From Paraburkholderia aromaticivorans (GTDB taxonomy: Bacteria > Pseudomonadota > Gammaproteobacteria > Burkholderiales > Burkholderiaceae), in contig NZ_CP022990.1 of NCBI RefSeq assembly GCF_002278075.1, positions 2,604,001-2,668,000 on the forward strand: 64,000 nt of DNA. Reading direction: 5' to 3'. Made by a program: the position numbers and the translations under genes. The notes under the pieces were generated by a model. The model searched no databases. It was not told the DNA's origin and was given only the letters and a program-made list of their open reading frames with translations. Position 1 is the stretch's first letter, and the number at the start of each line of letters is the position of its first letter. Shown here in pieces: positions 8,740 to 16,520 of this stretch.

Positions 8740-9398
8740 TCACGCCTCTTCAGACGATAGCCGACGCCGCGCACCGTCACGATCTGCTCCGCGCCGATCT
8801 TGCGCCGCAGGCTGTGCACGTGCACTTCGATCGTGTTGCTGCCGACTTCTTCGCCCCAACCATACAGCTTGTCTTCGAGTTCAGACCGGGTGAACACGCG
8901 CGAGGGCTCTTCGATCAGCGCCTGCAGCAGCGCGAACTCGCGCGGCACGAGCGGCACCGGCACACCGCCTTTGCTCACTTCATGCGCGGCTGGATCGAGC
9001 GTCAGTTCGCCATGCGAATAGACGGGCTGTTTCTGGCCGGTGCGCCGCCGCAGCAATGCCCGTGCTCTTGCTGCCAGCTCATCGAGATCGAAGGGCTTGA
9101 TCAGGTAGTCGTCGGCGCCTGCGTCGAGTCCGCGAATGCGCTCGGTCACGGAGTCGCGTGCCGTCAGAATGATGACGGGCGCCTGGCCTCCCTGTTTGCG
9201 GTAGCTATTGAGCAGGTCGATACCGTCTTTCTTTGGCAGGCCGAGGTCCAGCAGGACAAGGTCGTACACGCCATTGCCAAGCGACAACTCGGCCGCCCGG
9301 CCGTCTTGCGCCCAGTCGATTGCATATCCCTCGCGCCCCATCGATTCGAGCACGGTTTCCGCAATCATTTCATCGTCTTCCACCAGAAGCAGACGCAT
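8736..9398 (-). CDS. OmpR-family response regulator (QseB/PmrA type)
   Basis: The 220-residue protein has a receiver domain (acidic pair in LLLVEDDE, phospho-acceptor Asp in LVLLDLGLP, TAR and IKPF motifs) and a C-terminal winged helix. The segment LYGWGEEVGSNTIEVHVHSL is characteristic of the QseB/PmrA group. The ATG at 9398 has AAGGGGGG three bases upstream and begins exactly at the receiver, so it is preferred over 9422. Upstream lies a three-hexamer PmrA-like array (9445-9472), which suggests autoregulation. The cognate kinase is the overlapping downstream gene. Confidence 0.92.
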   Translation of the reverse strand: MRLLLVEDDEMIAETVLESMGREGYAIDWAQDGRAAELSLGNGVYDLVLLDLGLPKKDGIDLLNSYRKQGGQAPVIILTARDSVTERIRGLDAGADDYLIKPFDLDELAARARALLRRRTGQKQPVYSHGELTLDPAAHEVSKGGVPVPLVPREFALLQALIEEPSRVFTRSELEDKLYGWGEEVGSNTIEVHVHSLRRKIGAEQIVTVRGVGYRLKRRE

Positions 9399-9427
9399 CG
9401 GCCCCCCTTGCGTTGTCACCATCCGAC

Positions 9428-9472
9428 ATTGTCGCGCATCCGGAATTAACGTTTCCTTAAGCGAATGTTAAG
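9428..9472 (-). promoter_or_regulatory. PmrA/QseB-like operator and -10 of the regulator gene
   Basis: Read toward the regulator, three hexamers occur at an exact 11-bp period: CTTAAC (9472-9467), CTTAAG (9461-9456) and GTTAAT (9450-9445), each separated by five bases. The known PmrA box is a direct repeat of YTTAAK with N5. Eleven bases after the last hexamer is GACAAT (9433-9428), a plausible -10. The spacing places the array over the -35 region, as expected for activation by this family. Confidence 0.7.
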
Positions 9473-9604
9473 CGTTCGGTCAATATTATCCGGTTCTGTG
9501 TCAGAAGACGCGTTGGGGCGCCGTGCACGCCGCCGCATTGCGGGCCAGGAGAAAGCGGCACGGGAACAGGCGAGGCGCCGGTCGGCACACTGTGCATGCG
9601 CGGC

Positions 9605-9913
9605 CTAGTGGTGGGTGAAAAGCCCGGCTGCCGTGCCGGATGACGGAACATGGCCGGCCGGCATGCGCGATTCTGACGATCCGCCCGATTGCGGGCCATA
9701 ACCCGTCGCACTGGCCGATTCGTTCAGGCTTGCGTTTTGCTGAGTACCCGGATAGCCGATCTTGGATTGATGCAGGGTGTGGTTTTGCTCGGCTTGAACT
9801 GTCTGCGCCTGCACCTCGGTGCGTGTGAGCGGACCGTTCGTCGTCTGTGCGACGGCCGCGACAGGCACTGTGGCGGCAATGGCAAGCATGCTGATGGAGA
9901 GGAAGCGTTTCAT
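9605..9913 (-). CDS. DUF4148 exported small protein
   Basis: The protein has 102 residues, with a signal peptide (MKRFLSISMLAIAATVPVAA, cleavage after AVA) followed by LTRTEVQAQTVQAEQ, the opening typical of the DUF4148 family that is abundant in Burkholderiales. The rest is Ser/Gly/Asn-rich and low in structure. AAGGAA lies upstream of the ATG at 9913, and the longer open frame (from 10015) would bury the signal peptide. No function is established for the family. It sits between the two-component system and the COG4705 gene and may belong to the same response. Confidence 0.8.
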   Translation of the reverse strand: MKRFLSISMLAIAATVPVAAVAQTTNGPLTRTEVQAQTVQAEQNHTLHQSKIGYPGTQQNASLNESASATGYGPQSGGSSESRMPAGHVPSSGTAAGLFTHH

Positions 9914-10109
9914 GGTGAATTTTCCTTCGGAGTCTGAATGGACAAGCCAGAGCTTCACGCCTCGAGTCTTGCGCGCAGATCTGGACCTCCACGTCGCGGT
10001 GTCTTGAGACGTCATTGTCAGAGTACGTGTTCTACCTTAGGTGACGCTTATCCGGCTTCCGTGATGACGGCTTCAGATTCTGCGCGGGCGTTCGGCATGA
10101 CATTCGTGT

Positions 10110-10165
10110 GTTAAGTCGCTCGATCGGCCTGGTTAAGCGAGTGTTAACCTTTGCCGGTCCATATT
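10110..10165 (+). promoter_or_regulatory. PmrA/QseB-like operator and -10 of the COG4705 gene
   Basis: GTTAAG (10132-10137) and GTTAAC (10143-10148) form a direct repeat with a five-base spacer. A third GTTAAG at 10110-10115 is exactly two 11-bp turns upstream. CATATT (10160-10165) lies 11 bases after the last hexamer, the same geometry as at the two-component promoter. This strongly suggests control by the neighbouring response regulator. Confidence 0.65.
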
Positions 10166-10212
10166 CGTCGGGCGCGAACGCATGAGCAGCCTTCAATGAA
10201 AAGGAGTGTGAT

Positions 10213-11001
10213 ATGAAAGGAAGCACTGTGAGCTTTGCCAGCCAGGCTGTCAGCAAGGTTCCCGAAGTGACGATCGGATTCTGGGTGATCAAGGTGGCCG
10301 CGACGACGCTGGGTGAAACCGGCGGCGATTGGGTATCGATGTCGCTGAATCTCGGCTACCTGGTCGGCTCGGCGATCTTCCTCGTGTTGTTCATTGGCCT
10401 CGTTTCCGCACAGGTCAAGGCAGCGGAGTTCCATCGCTTCCTGTATTGGGCGACGATTGTCGCCACCACCACGTTGGGCACGACACTGGCGGACTTCGCG
10501 GATCGGTCGCTGGGAGTCGGTTATCCCGGCGGCACCACCGTTGTCGTTGCCTTGTTGATCGGCAGTCTGGCCATCTGGTATCGGTCGGAGGGCACGGTCT
10601 CGGTCGAGAGCATCGTTACCGCCAAGGCCGAATGGTTTTACTGGATCACGATCCTGTTTTCGCAAACGCTCGGCACGGCGCTCGGCGACTGGGTAGCGGG
10701 TGAAGACCGCGGCGGGCTCGGTATTGGCTACGAATACGGCGCGATGCTCTTCGGAGCCGGCCTGATCGTCGTCGCCGCGCTTTATTTCTGGACGCGTGTC
10801 TCGCGCACGGCGCTCTTCTGGGCAGCGTTTATTTTGACCCGGCCACTCGGCGCGACGTTGGGGGACTTCCTCGATAAGCCGGTGGCGCAGGGCGGACTGC
10901 ACGTGAGTCGTCTGTATGCGTCCGCTCTGCTGCTCGCGTTTATTGTGGCGTGTATCGTGCTGATTCCGCAGCGCTCCATCCGGAGCGAGCCGGCTGCGTG
11001 A
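10213..11001 (+). CDS. COG4705 membrane protein with four internal repeats
   Basis: This 262-residue integral membrane protein is built of four related units of about 60 residues. Each has hydrophobic helices around a T-L-G-x-x-x-x-D core: TTLGETGGDW, TTLGTTLADF, QTLGTALGDW and RPLGATLGDF. The family is described only as an uncharacterised membrane-anchored protein. The repeated conserved Asp suggests a pore or ion-binding site, which is inference. The ribosome-binding site is strong (AAAGGAG, seven bases before the ATG). The upstream PmrA-like array implies activation by the adjacent two-component system. Confidence 0.85.
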   Translation: MKGSTVSFASQAVSKVPEVTIGFWVIKVAATTLGETGGDWVSMSLNLGYLVGSAIFLVLFIGLVSAQVKAAEFHRFLYWATIVATTTLGTTLADFADRSLGVGYPGGTTVVVALLIGSLAIWYRSEGTVSVESIVTAKAEWFYWITILFSQTLGTALGDWVAGEDRGGLGIGYEYGAMLFGAGLIVVAALYFWTRVSRTALFWAAFILTRPLGATLGDFLDKPVAQGGLHVSRLYASALLLAFIVACIVLIPQRSIRSEPAA

Positions 11002-11235
11002 CCATGCGCCCGTGTGAAAGGCCGGCAGGGAGCGCATTGCGAACGCCGGCCACCCGGATAGAAGGCCCTATACTCGACACTCCGCCATACAAACGTGTTA
11101 TCCGCTCCTCCCTTCTCGTGATCCACCGATCCCAACGCATAGCTGTTGCACCGATCCGTTCCGGCCTATTCTGCTGAATACATCGAGCCGCAGCGAAGCG
11201 GCGGTCCGCAACGCTTCGAGTGGAGAGTTACCGAC

Positions 11236-11748
11236 ATGACTGACCCGCTGTCCCCATCCGCGATTCCGATTCTCGAAGCCGGCATGCAGGCGCCGGATTT
11301 CACGTTGCAGGCCACGCCCGACCAGAAGATCTCACTATCCGAGCTACGCGGCGCGCCGGTGGTCATTGCGTTCTATCCGGCCGACTGGAGCCCCGTTTGC
11401 GGCGACGAACTTGGCCTGTTCAATGCCGCGCTCGCTGCGATCCACCGTTTGGGGGCGCAACTGATCGCCATTTCCGTCGATAGTGCGTGGTCGCATACGG
11501 CGTATGCGACCGAACGCAAGCTTCATTTTCCGCTGCTCGCGGACTTCGAGCCGAAGGGCGAAGTCGCGCGCAGCTATGGCGTGTACCGCGCGAAGGAAGG
11601 CGTGTGCGAGCGCGCGTTGTTCGTACTCGATGGAGACGGCATTGTCCGGTGGGCCTATGTCTCTCCCATTACGGTGAACCCCGGCGTCGACGGAATACTC
11701 GGCGCACTCGAGCAACTGCACACTGCCACGAAACAGGACACGCCATGA
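11236..11748 (+). CDS. Peroxiredoxin (AhpC/TSA family)
   Basis: This 170-residue thioredoxin-fold protein has FYPADWSPVCGDEL, which places the peroxidatic Cys at position 55 in the usual P-x-x-x-C loop setting. A second Cys near residue 122 (KEGVCERALF) could act as a resolving residue. No signal peptide is present, so it should reduce hydroperoxides in the cytoplasm. The ATG at 11236 has GGAGAG upstream and precedes the conserved MQAPDFTLQ; the open frame extends further 5' without support. Its stop overlaps the next start (ATGA), which suggests that the DsbA-like protein is its redox partner. Confidence 0.9.
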   Translation: MTDPLSPSAIPILEAGMQAPDFTLQATPDQKISLSELRGAPVVIAFYPADWSPVCGDELGLFNAALAAIHRLGAQLIAISVDSAWSHTAYATERKLHFPLLADFEPKGEVARSYGVYRAKEGVCERALFVLDGDGIVRWAYVSPITVNPGVDGILGALEQLHTATKQDTP

Positions 11749-12272
11749 GCCATCTTTCACCGCCGGTCGGATCCCTGGACCACACCCAGGGGGCCGTCGA
11801 CGCGCCCGTCACGCTGGTCGAGTACGGCGATTTCGAATGTCCCTATTGCGGGGCGATGTACGGTGTGGTCAAGGCGGTGCAGCAAGCCATGGGCGCGCAA
11901 CTCCGTTTCGTCTTCCGGCACTTCCCGTTGACGGATATGCACGCCCACGCGCTGCACGCCGCGCAGTTTTCGGAAGCCGCGGCTACGAAAGGCAAGTTCT
12001 GGGAAGCGCATGACGTCCTGTACGAAAACCAGACGGCACTCAGCGACACGGAATTAACTCGCTATGCGGCGCAACTCGGTCTGCACGCCTCTGATCTGGA
12101 CACGGCGTTCGAAGGCGCCTACGACGAGCGTATCCAGCATGATTTCGACAGCGGCCTGCGCAGCGGCGTGAACGGCACGCCCACGTTGTTCATCAACGGC
12201 CAGCGTTATGACGGCGACCGAGACGCTGAAACTTTGCTCGAAGCGCTGCGTGCGGCTGCCCGTCACGCGTGA
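11745..12272 (+). CDS. DsbA-like thioredoxin-fold protein, cytoplasmic
   Basis: The 175-residue protein carries a CPYC redox centre (Cys32 and Cys35) in YGDFECPYCGAMY, a helical insertion, and a cis-Pro loop in GVNGTPTLFINGQ. It resembles the DsbA-like domains that follow GAVDAPVTLVEYGD and usually act in the cytoplasm; no signal peptide is seen. Four-base overlap with the peroxiredoxin suggests coupled expression and a role in reducing it or other oxidised thiols. A strong terminator lies about 20 bp after the stop. Confidence 0.9.
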   Translation: MSHLSPPVGSLDHTQGAVDAPVTLVEYGDFECPYCGAMYGVVKAVQQAMGAQLRFVFRHFPLTDMHAHALHAAQFSEAAATKGKFWEAHDVLYENQTALSDTELTRYAAQLGLHASDLDTAFEGAYDERIQHDFDSGLRSGVNGTPTLFINGQRYDGDRDAETLLEALRAAARHA

Positions 12273-12290
12273 GTTGGCGGATTGAGGAAA

Positions 12291-12322
12291 GGGCGGCAAG
12301 GTCAACCTTGCCGCCCTTTTTT
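12291..12322 (+). terminator. Rho-independent terminator
   Basis: GGGCGGCAAGG (12291-12301) pairs perfectly with CCTTGCCGCCC (12306-12316) around a TCAA loop, followed directly by six T residues. It ends the peroxiredoxin/DsbA operon. On the minus strand the same stem is followed by only three T residues, so it may also serve, more weakly, the convergent molybdenum-oxidase operon. Confidence 0.92.
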
Positions 12323-12391
12323 ACGCGAAGCCTGGCGAACGAAGCTCATCCGCACGCGTTGCGCGATGCGGATGACGAATCTCCCGGACCG

Positions 12392-14656
12392 CTAAACGTC
12401 GATCAGCTTGCGCAGGCTTTCGCCGGCAAGAGGCAGATCGCGCAGGCGCTTGCCGGTCGCATCGAACAGCGCATTGCCGACCGCGCCCGCGGTCGGCCCC
12501 ATCGACGCCTCCGCCGCGCCGAGGAACGGCGCGCCGGGCCGGTCGATCAAATGCACATTGACGCTGCGCGGCACCGCGGAGAAGCGCAGAATCGGATAGC
12601 TGCTCCAGTCGAAGCTGCGGATGCGCTTCGTATCGAACTGCAACTGCTCATACAGCGTCCAGCTTGCCGACTGAATCACGCCGCCCTCGATCTGATTGCG
12701 GATGCCGTCGGGATTGACGATCTGTCCGGAGTCCACCGCAACTTCAGCGTGCTCGAGCACCACCTGGCCGGTTTCGGGCACGACGGACACCTCGACGGCG
12801 ATCGCGACATAGGCCATCAGGTTCTTGTACTTGGCGAACGCAAAGCCTACGCCGTGATTGCGCTTGCGGGGCGTACGCGGCCAGCCGAATTTCGCGGCGG
12901 CGAGCTTGATTACGTCGCGCGCGCGCGGGTCCTGCATGTGCTTCAGCCGAAACGCGACGGGGTCGCTGCCGGCCGCGGCGGCCAATTCGTCCATGAAGGT
13001 CTCGATCGTGAACACGTTCATGTGCGCGCCCAGCGAACGCATGGCCGACGTATGCAGCGGCATGGTCGGCGAGAAGTTGTTCATCACGTGCAGGTTCGGC
13101 AATGCGTAAAGCGGGATCGCGTTGCGATCGCCGCCGCCTTCGGGCTGCACCATCGGCACCGAGGGCGCCGGCGCGAAAGGCTGCTCCAGCATCTGCGCCG
13201 GTATGAGCCGGCCGGCATTGACGATCCGCTCGTTGTGCGAACTGCTCCACAGCGCGTAGTTCCAATCGACGATGCTGCCGCCCGAATCGAGTGAAGCGCC
13301 GACTTCGGTCACCATCGCGGGTGTGTAGTGATCCCAGGTATGTTCCTGTTCGCGCATCCATTGCACGCGCACCGGCTGACCGTCCATTTCGCGCGCGATC
13401 AACGCGGCGTGCGCGGCCACGTCGTCCGCGCCGTTGTGGCCGTAGCAGCCCGAGCCTTCGACATGAATGCAGCGGACCTTGTCTTTCGGCATGGCGAGCA
13501 TCTCGGCGAGCCCGTCACGCAGCGGATAGACCCCTTGCGAATGGGTCCAGACGGTCAGGTCGCCGTCCTTGAACAGCGCGACCGAGCAGGACGGCCCGAT
13601 CGAGCCGTGCATCATGTAGCGCTTGGTGTATGTCGCGTGAAGCGTTTTGACGGCCGCGCCGGTGGCTGTGTGCGTGTTGGCGATCTCGATGTGTTCGGTG
13701 GCGATCGCCTTCAGATCGCGATGCACGGTGGCGGGATCTGGCAGCGCGCGTCCGGCCGTCCACCGGCTTGCCGCGGCGAGCGCGCGTTGCGCCTGCACCG
13801 CCTGCCATTCGCCTTTGGCGACCACGGCGAGCATGCTGCCGTTGCGGATCACCGTGAGGACGCCCGGCATCTTCAGAATCGCGGGTGTGTCCGTCTGCAG
13901 GAGCCGCGCCTCGTAGACGGGCGGCATGACCACGCGGGCGTGCACCATGCCCGGCATCGTCATGTCCTGGACGTAACTCACGCCGCCAGTCACCTTGCGA
14001 GGAATGTCGACGCGCGGCAACGAGGTGCCGATCATGTCGAACGTCGCGGGATTCTTCAGTGGCGAGACGGGCGAGGCCATGCGATGCAGGTCGACGAGGC
14101 CAACCGCTTCGCCATAGGTCATGCTTCGGCCATCCGGCGCCTTGATCACCGCATTGCGCACGCTCAGCACGGTGCTGGCGACGCCGAAGTGCCGTGCGGC
14201 GGCATCGACCAGCAGCCCCCGCACCTGAGCCGAGGCGTTCAGCAGCGCGCTGCCGCTGTCGGCGATCGTGTGGCTGCCCGCCGTGAGCCCTTCGTCGGGT
14301 GATGCGCCAGTGTCGGCGGTGAGGAACGTGATCAGCGAGGGCGCCATGTCGAGCTCTTCCGCGGCGATCTGCAAGAGCGCGGTGCGTACGCCGGTGCCCA
14401 GTTCCACCTTGCCGGTGTATACGGTGACCTTGCCCGTCCGATCGATTTTGATCCACGAATCCAGGTACGGATTGGTCTTCAGGCTGCCGGCGAGCGTCTG
14501 GGTTTCCTTGCCGATGTGCACGGCGGCGCCTTCGTCCGCGATCACTTCCTGAGCCATCGCGCTCACACCCGGAACCATGCTGAAGCTTACGACGAGCGCG
14601 CCGGAGAGCATGAAGCGGCGGCGTCCTTCGTTGATTTCTTCGTCCTTGATGCTCAT
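12392..14656 (-). CDS. Molybdenum hydroxylase large subunit (IorB/aldehyde oxidase type)
   Basis: The 754-residue molybdopterin-cytosine-dinucleotide subunit starts with a twin-arginine signal (RRRFMLSGALVVSF), so the folded enzyme is probably exported by Tat. Family signatures include VYTGKVELGTGVRTAL and, near the C-terminus, FLGAAEASMGP, whose Glu sits at the position of the catalytic base of xanthine-oxidase-type enzymes. It should hydroxylate an N-heterocycle or aldehyde. The ATG at 14656 overlaps the 2Fe-2S subunit stop and has GGAGG upstream; the longer frame to 15040 is antisense extension. It is the third gene of a cytochrome c, 2Fe-2S and Mo-subunit unit. Confidence 0.92.
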   Translation of the reverse strand: MSIKDEEINEGRRRFMLSGALVVSFSMVPGVSAMAQEVIADEGAAVHIGKETQTLAGSLKTNPYLDSWIKIDRTGKVTVYTGKVELGTGVRTALLQIAAEELDMAPSLITFLTADTGASPDEGLTAGSHTIADSGSALLNASAQVRGLLVDAAARHFGVASTVLSVRNAVIKAPDGRSMTYGEAVGLVDLHRMASPVSPLKNPATFDMIGTSLPRVDIPRKVTGGVSYVQDMTMPGMVHARVVMPPVYEARLLQTDTPAILKMPGVLTVIRNGSMLAVVAKGEWQAVQAQRALAAASRWTAGRALPDPATVHRDLKAIATEHIEIANTHTATGAAVKTLHATYTKRYMMHGSIGPSCSVALFKDGDLTVWTHSQGVYPLRDGLAEMLAMPKDKVRCIHVEGSGCYGHNGADDVAAHAALIAREMDGQPVRVQWMREQEHTWDHYTPAMVTEVGASLDSGGSIVDWNYALWSSSHNERIVNAGRLIPAQMLEQPFAPAPSVPMVQPEGGGDRNAIPLYALPNLHVMNNFSPTMPLHTSAMRSLGAHMNVFTIETFMDELAAAAGSDPVAFRLKHMQDPRARDVIKLAAAKFGWPRTPRKRNHGVGFAFAKYKNLMAYVAIAVEVSVVPETGQVVLEHAEVAVDSGQIVNPDGIRNQIEGGVIQSASWTLYEQLQFDTKRIRSFDWSSYPILRFSAVPRSVNVHLIDRPGAPFLGAAEASMGPTAGAVGNALFDATGKRLRDLPLAGESLRKLIDV

Positions 14657-15165
14657 TGCGCGCCTCCGTGACTCGCTGCGCCCTGGGGCCTCGTTGCTGC
14701 GGCATCGCCGGCCGGCAGATGCGCGACCTCGCGGATCGCGGCGAGAATGCGGGTGTGCGTGCCGCAACGGCAGAGGTTCGGCTCCATATGGTCGAGCAGC
14801 TCGCGCTCGGTGGGCCGCGGATTGCGATCGAGCAGCGCCTGCGCGCGCATGATCATGCCGGCGATGCAATAGCCGCACTGCGCCGCCTGATGATCGATGA
14901 ACGCCTTTTGCAGCGGGCCGGGGTGCTCGATCGTGCCGAGACTTTCGATCGTGCGCACGGGCCGCTTGCCGATCGACGAAACCGGAACCAGGCACGAGAA
15001 CACCGCTTCGCCCTCCACGATCACGGTGCAGGCGCCGCATTGTCCGAGGCCGCAGCCGAACTTCGCGCCATGCAGTTGCAAGTCGTTACGCAGCGCATAA
15101 AGCAGGGGCGTGGAAGGATCGATATCGAGCGCGTGCTGCACGCCATTCACAGTCAGATTGATCAT
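14653..15165 (-). CDS. 2Fe-2S subunit of the molybdenum hydroxylase (IorA type)
   Basis: The 170-residue protein has the two-cluster layout of this family. A plant-type 2Fe-2S centre (KFGCGLGQCGACTV plus a later FSC) is followed by a C-terminal helical 2Fe-2S domain (AAQCGYCIAGM and NLCRCGTHTRI). It passes electrons from the Mo site to the cytochrome. It has no signal peptide and is presumably carried out with the Tat-targeted large subunit. Its ATG overlaps the cytochrome stop, and its stop overlaps the large-subunit start, so the three genes are translationally coupled. Confidence 0.93.
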   Translation of the reverse strand: MINLTVNGVQHALDIDPSTPLLYALRNDLQLHGAKFGCGLGQCGACTVIVEGEAVFSCLVPVSSIGKRPVRTIESLGTIEHPGPLQKAFIDHQAAQCGYCIAGMIMRAQALLDRNPRPTERELLDHMEPNLCRCGTHTRILAAIREVAHLPAGDAAATRPQGAASHGGAQ

Positions 15166-16445
15166 CGCGCGTGGTTCTCCTTTCTGAGCTTGGCCGCCAT
15201 CGCCTCGACGTCCTGCCATGGGCCCCGCTGCGAATAGGTCGCGCGAAGGTAGGCAGCAAGATCGGCGATCTGCTGGTCGTTGTAGATCTGGCCGAAGGCG
15301 GGCATATAGTTCTCGCTGTCTTCGCCGTGCCAGCCGTTGCCGCTCAGCATCATCTGAATCGCGTTGCGTGGCGTCGCGGCATTGACGGCGGTGCTGAACG
15401 CGAGCGTGGGGCGCTCGCCGATCGACTGCATCGGCGCGGCGGGTCCGTGGCACTGCGCGCAGGAGGCGGCGAACAGCGTCGCGCCGCGTTGCGCGCCCGG
15501 CGTACTCCCGGCCTCGGCAGCGGCAGGGGCGTTCGCAGGGGCCGGTTGCGGTTTCTGGATCGACAGCAGGTAAGTGGCGATGGCCTGCACGTCCTCCACG
15601 GGCACGGTGGCGAGATCGCGCGTGACGGGCAGCATTGGGCCGGCTGCCGCGCCGTGTTCGTCGGCGCGGCCCGTACGCAGATAGGTCACGAGCTGATCTT
15701 TCGTCCACGGCCTGGGCGCCGCGCCGAGCGCGTTGAGCGCGGGCGCTTCCCAACCGTCGACCACGCCGCCGTCGAATGCACGTCCCGACTGTTCACCGCC
15801 GATCGCATTGAGTGGCGAATGACACGATGCGCAGTGGCCGAGGCCATCCACCAGCAACTTGCCGCGGTTCCACACGGCGTCCTTCGACGCATCCGGCTGC
15901 TGCGCGCCGGGATGCAGGAACAGCACGTTCCAGAAAGCCAGCAAAGGCCGGAAGTTGAGCGGGAAAATCAGTTCGTTGGCGGGCGCGACCGCGTTGACCG
16001 GCTCACGGGTCATCAGATACGCGTAGGCGGCCGAAATGTCCGTGTCGGACATGCGCGTGAAATGAATATACGGAAACGCCGGATACAGCAGATGCCCGTC
16101 ACGCGCGACGCCATGACGGAGCGCGCGCGTGAAGGCTTCGAGCGACCAGTTGCCGATGCCCGTTTCGGCATCCGGCGTGATGTTGGTCGCGTAGATCGTG
16201 CCGAACGGCGTGGCGAGCGGCAGGCCGCCGGCGAACGGCTGGCCGCCCTTCGCGGTGTGGCACACGACGCAGTCGCCCAGCGCGACCACGCGCGCGCCCG
16301 CGAGCCGCGTCTGCGCATCGAACGAGGTCGCCGGCGGCGGGCTGACCGGCGCGATGGCGGGCTTCCACATCAACAGGACGGCGACGACGAGCGCGGCCAC
16401 GACGAGCACGCCGCCTCCCGCCAGCAGTCTAGACTTGCGAGTCAT
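15162..16445 (-). CDS. Triheme cytochrome c, electron acceptor of the Mo hydroxylase
   Basis: This 427-residue membrane-anchored cytochrome has one N-terminal hydrophobic segment (about 7-27) and three c-type heme sites: CVVCH (about 58), CASCH (about 208) and CAQCH (about 335). The layout resembles the cytochrome subunits of alcohol and aldehyde dehydrogenases and of periplasmic isoquinoline-oxidoreductase-type enzymes. It should take electrons from the 2Fe-2S subunit to the respiratory chain. It is the first gene of the three-gene unit and is followed without a gap by the Fe-S subunit. Confidence 0.92.
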   Translation of the reverse strand: MTRKSRLLAGGGVLVVAALVVAVLLMWKPAIAPVSPPPATSFDAQTRLAGARVVALGDCVVCHTAKGGQPFAGGLPLATPFGTIYATNITPDAETGIGNWSLEAFTRALRHGVARDGHLLYPAFPYIHFTRMSDTDISAAYAYLMTREPVNAVAPANELIFPLNFRPLLAFWNVLFLHPGAQQPDASKDAVWNRGKLLVDGLGHCASCHSPLNAIGGEQSGRAFDGGVVDGWEAPALNALGAAPRPWTKDQLVTYLRTGRADEHGAAAGPMLPVTRDLATVPVEDVQAIATYLLSIQKPQPAPANAPAAAEAGSTPGAQRGATLFAASCAQCHGPAAPMQSIGERPTLAFSTAVNAATPRNAIQMMLSGNGWHGEDSENYMPAFGQIYNDQQIADLAAYLRATYSQRGPWQDVEAMAAKLRKENHAR

Positions 16446-16520
16446 TCACGCACCCCTCACCAAAGTCGCGAATCGAACCGGCCGCGCGTCGCGCGCCATA
16501 TGTTTGCCGCAGCGCCTGGA

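Noticed and set aside
11020..11051. GGCCGGC/GCCGGCC inverted repeat after the COG4705 gene
   Set aside because: Seven-base arms, an 18-base loop and no T-run; too weak to call a terminator in GC-rich DNA.
14657..15040. N-terminal extension of the Mo hydroxylase large subunit to 15040
   Set aside because: It lies in the coding sequence of the 2Fe-2S subunit in another frame; the Tat signal and GGAGG support the start at 14656.
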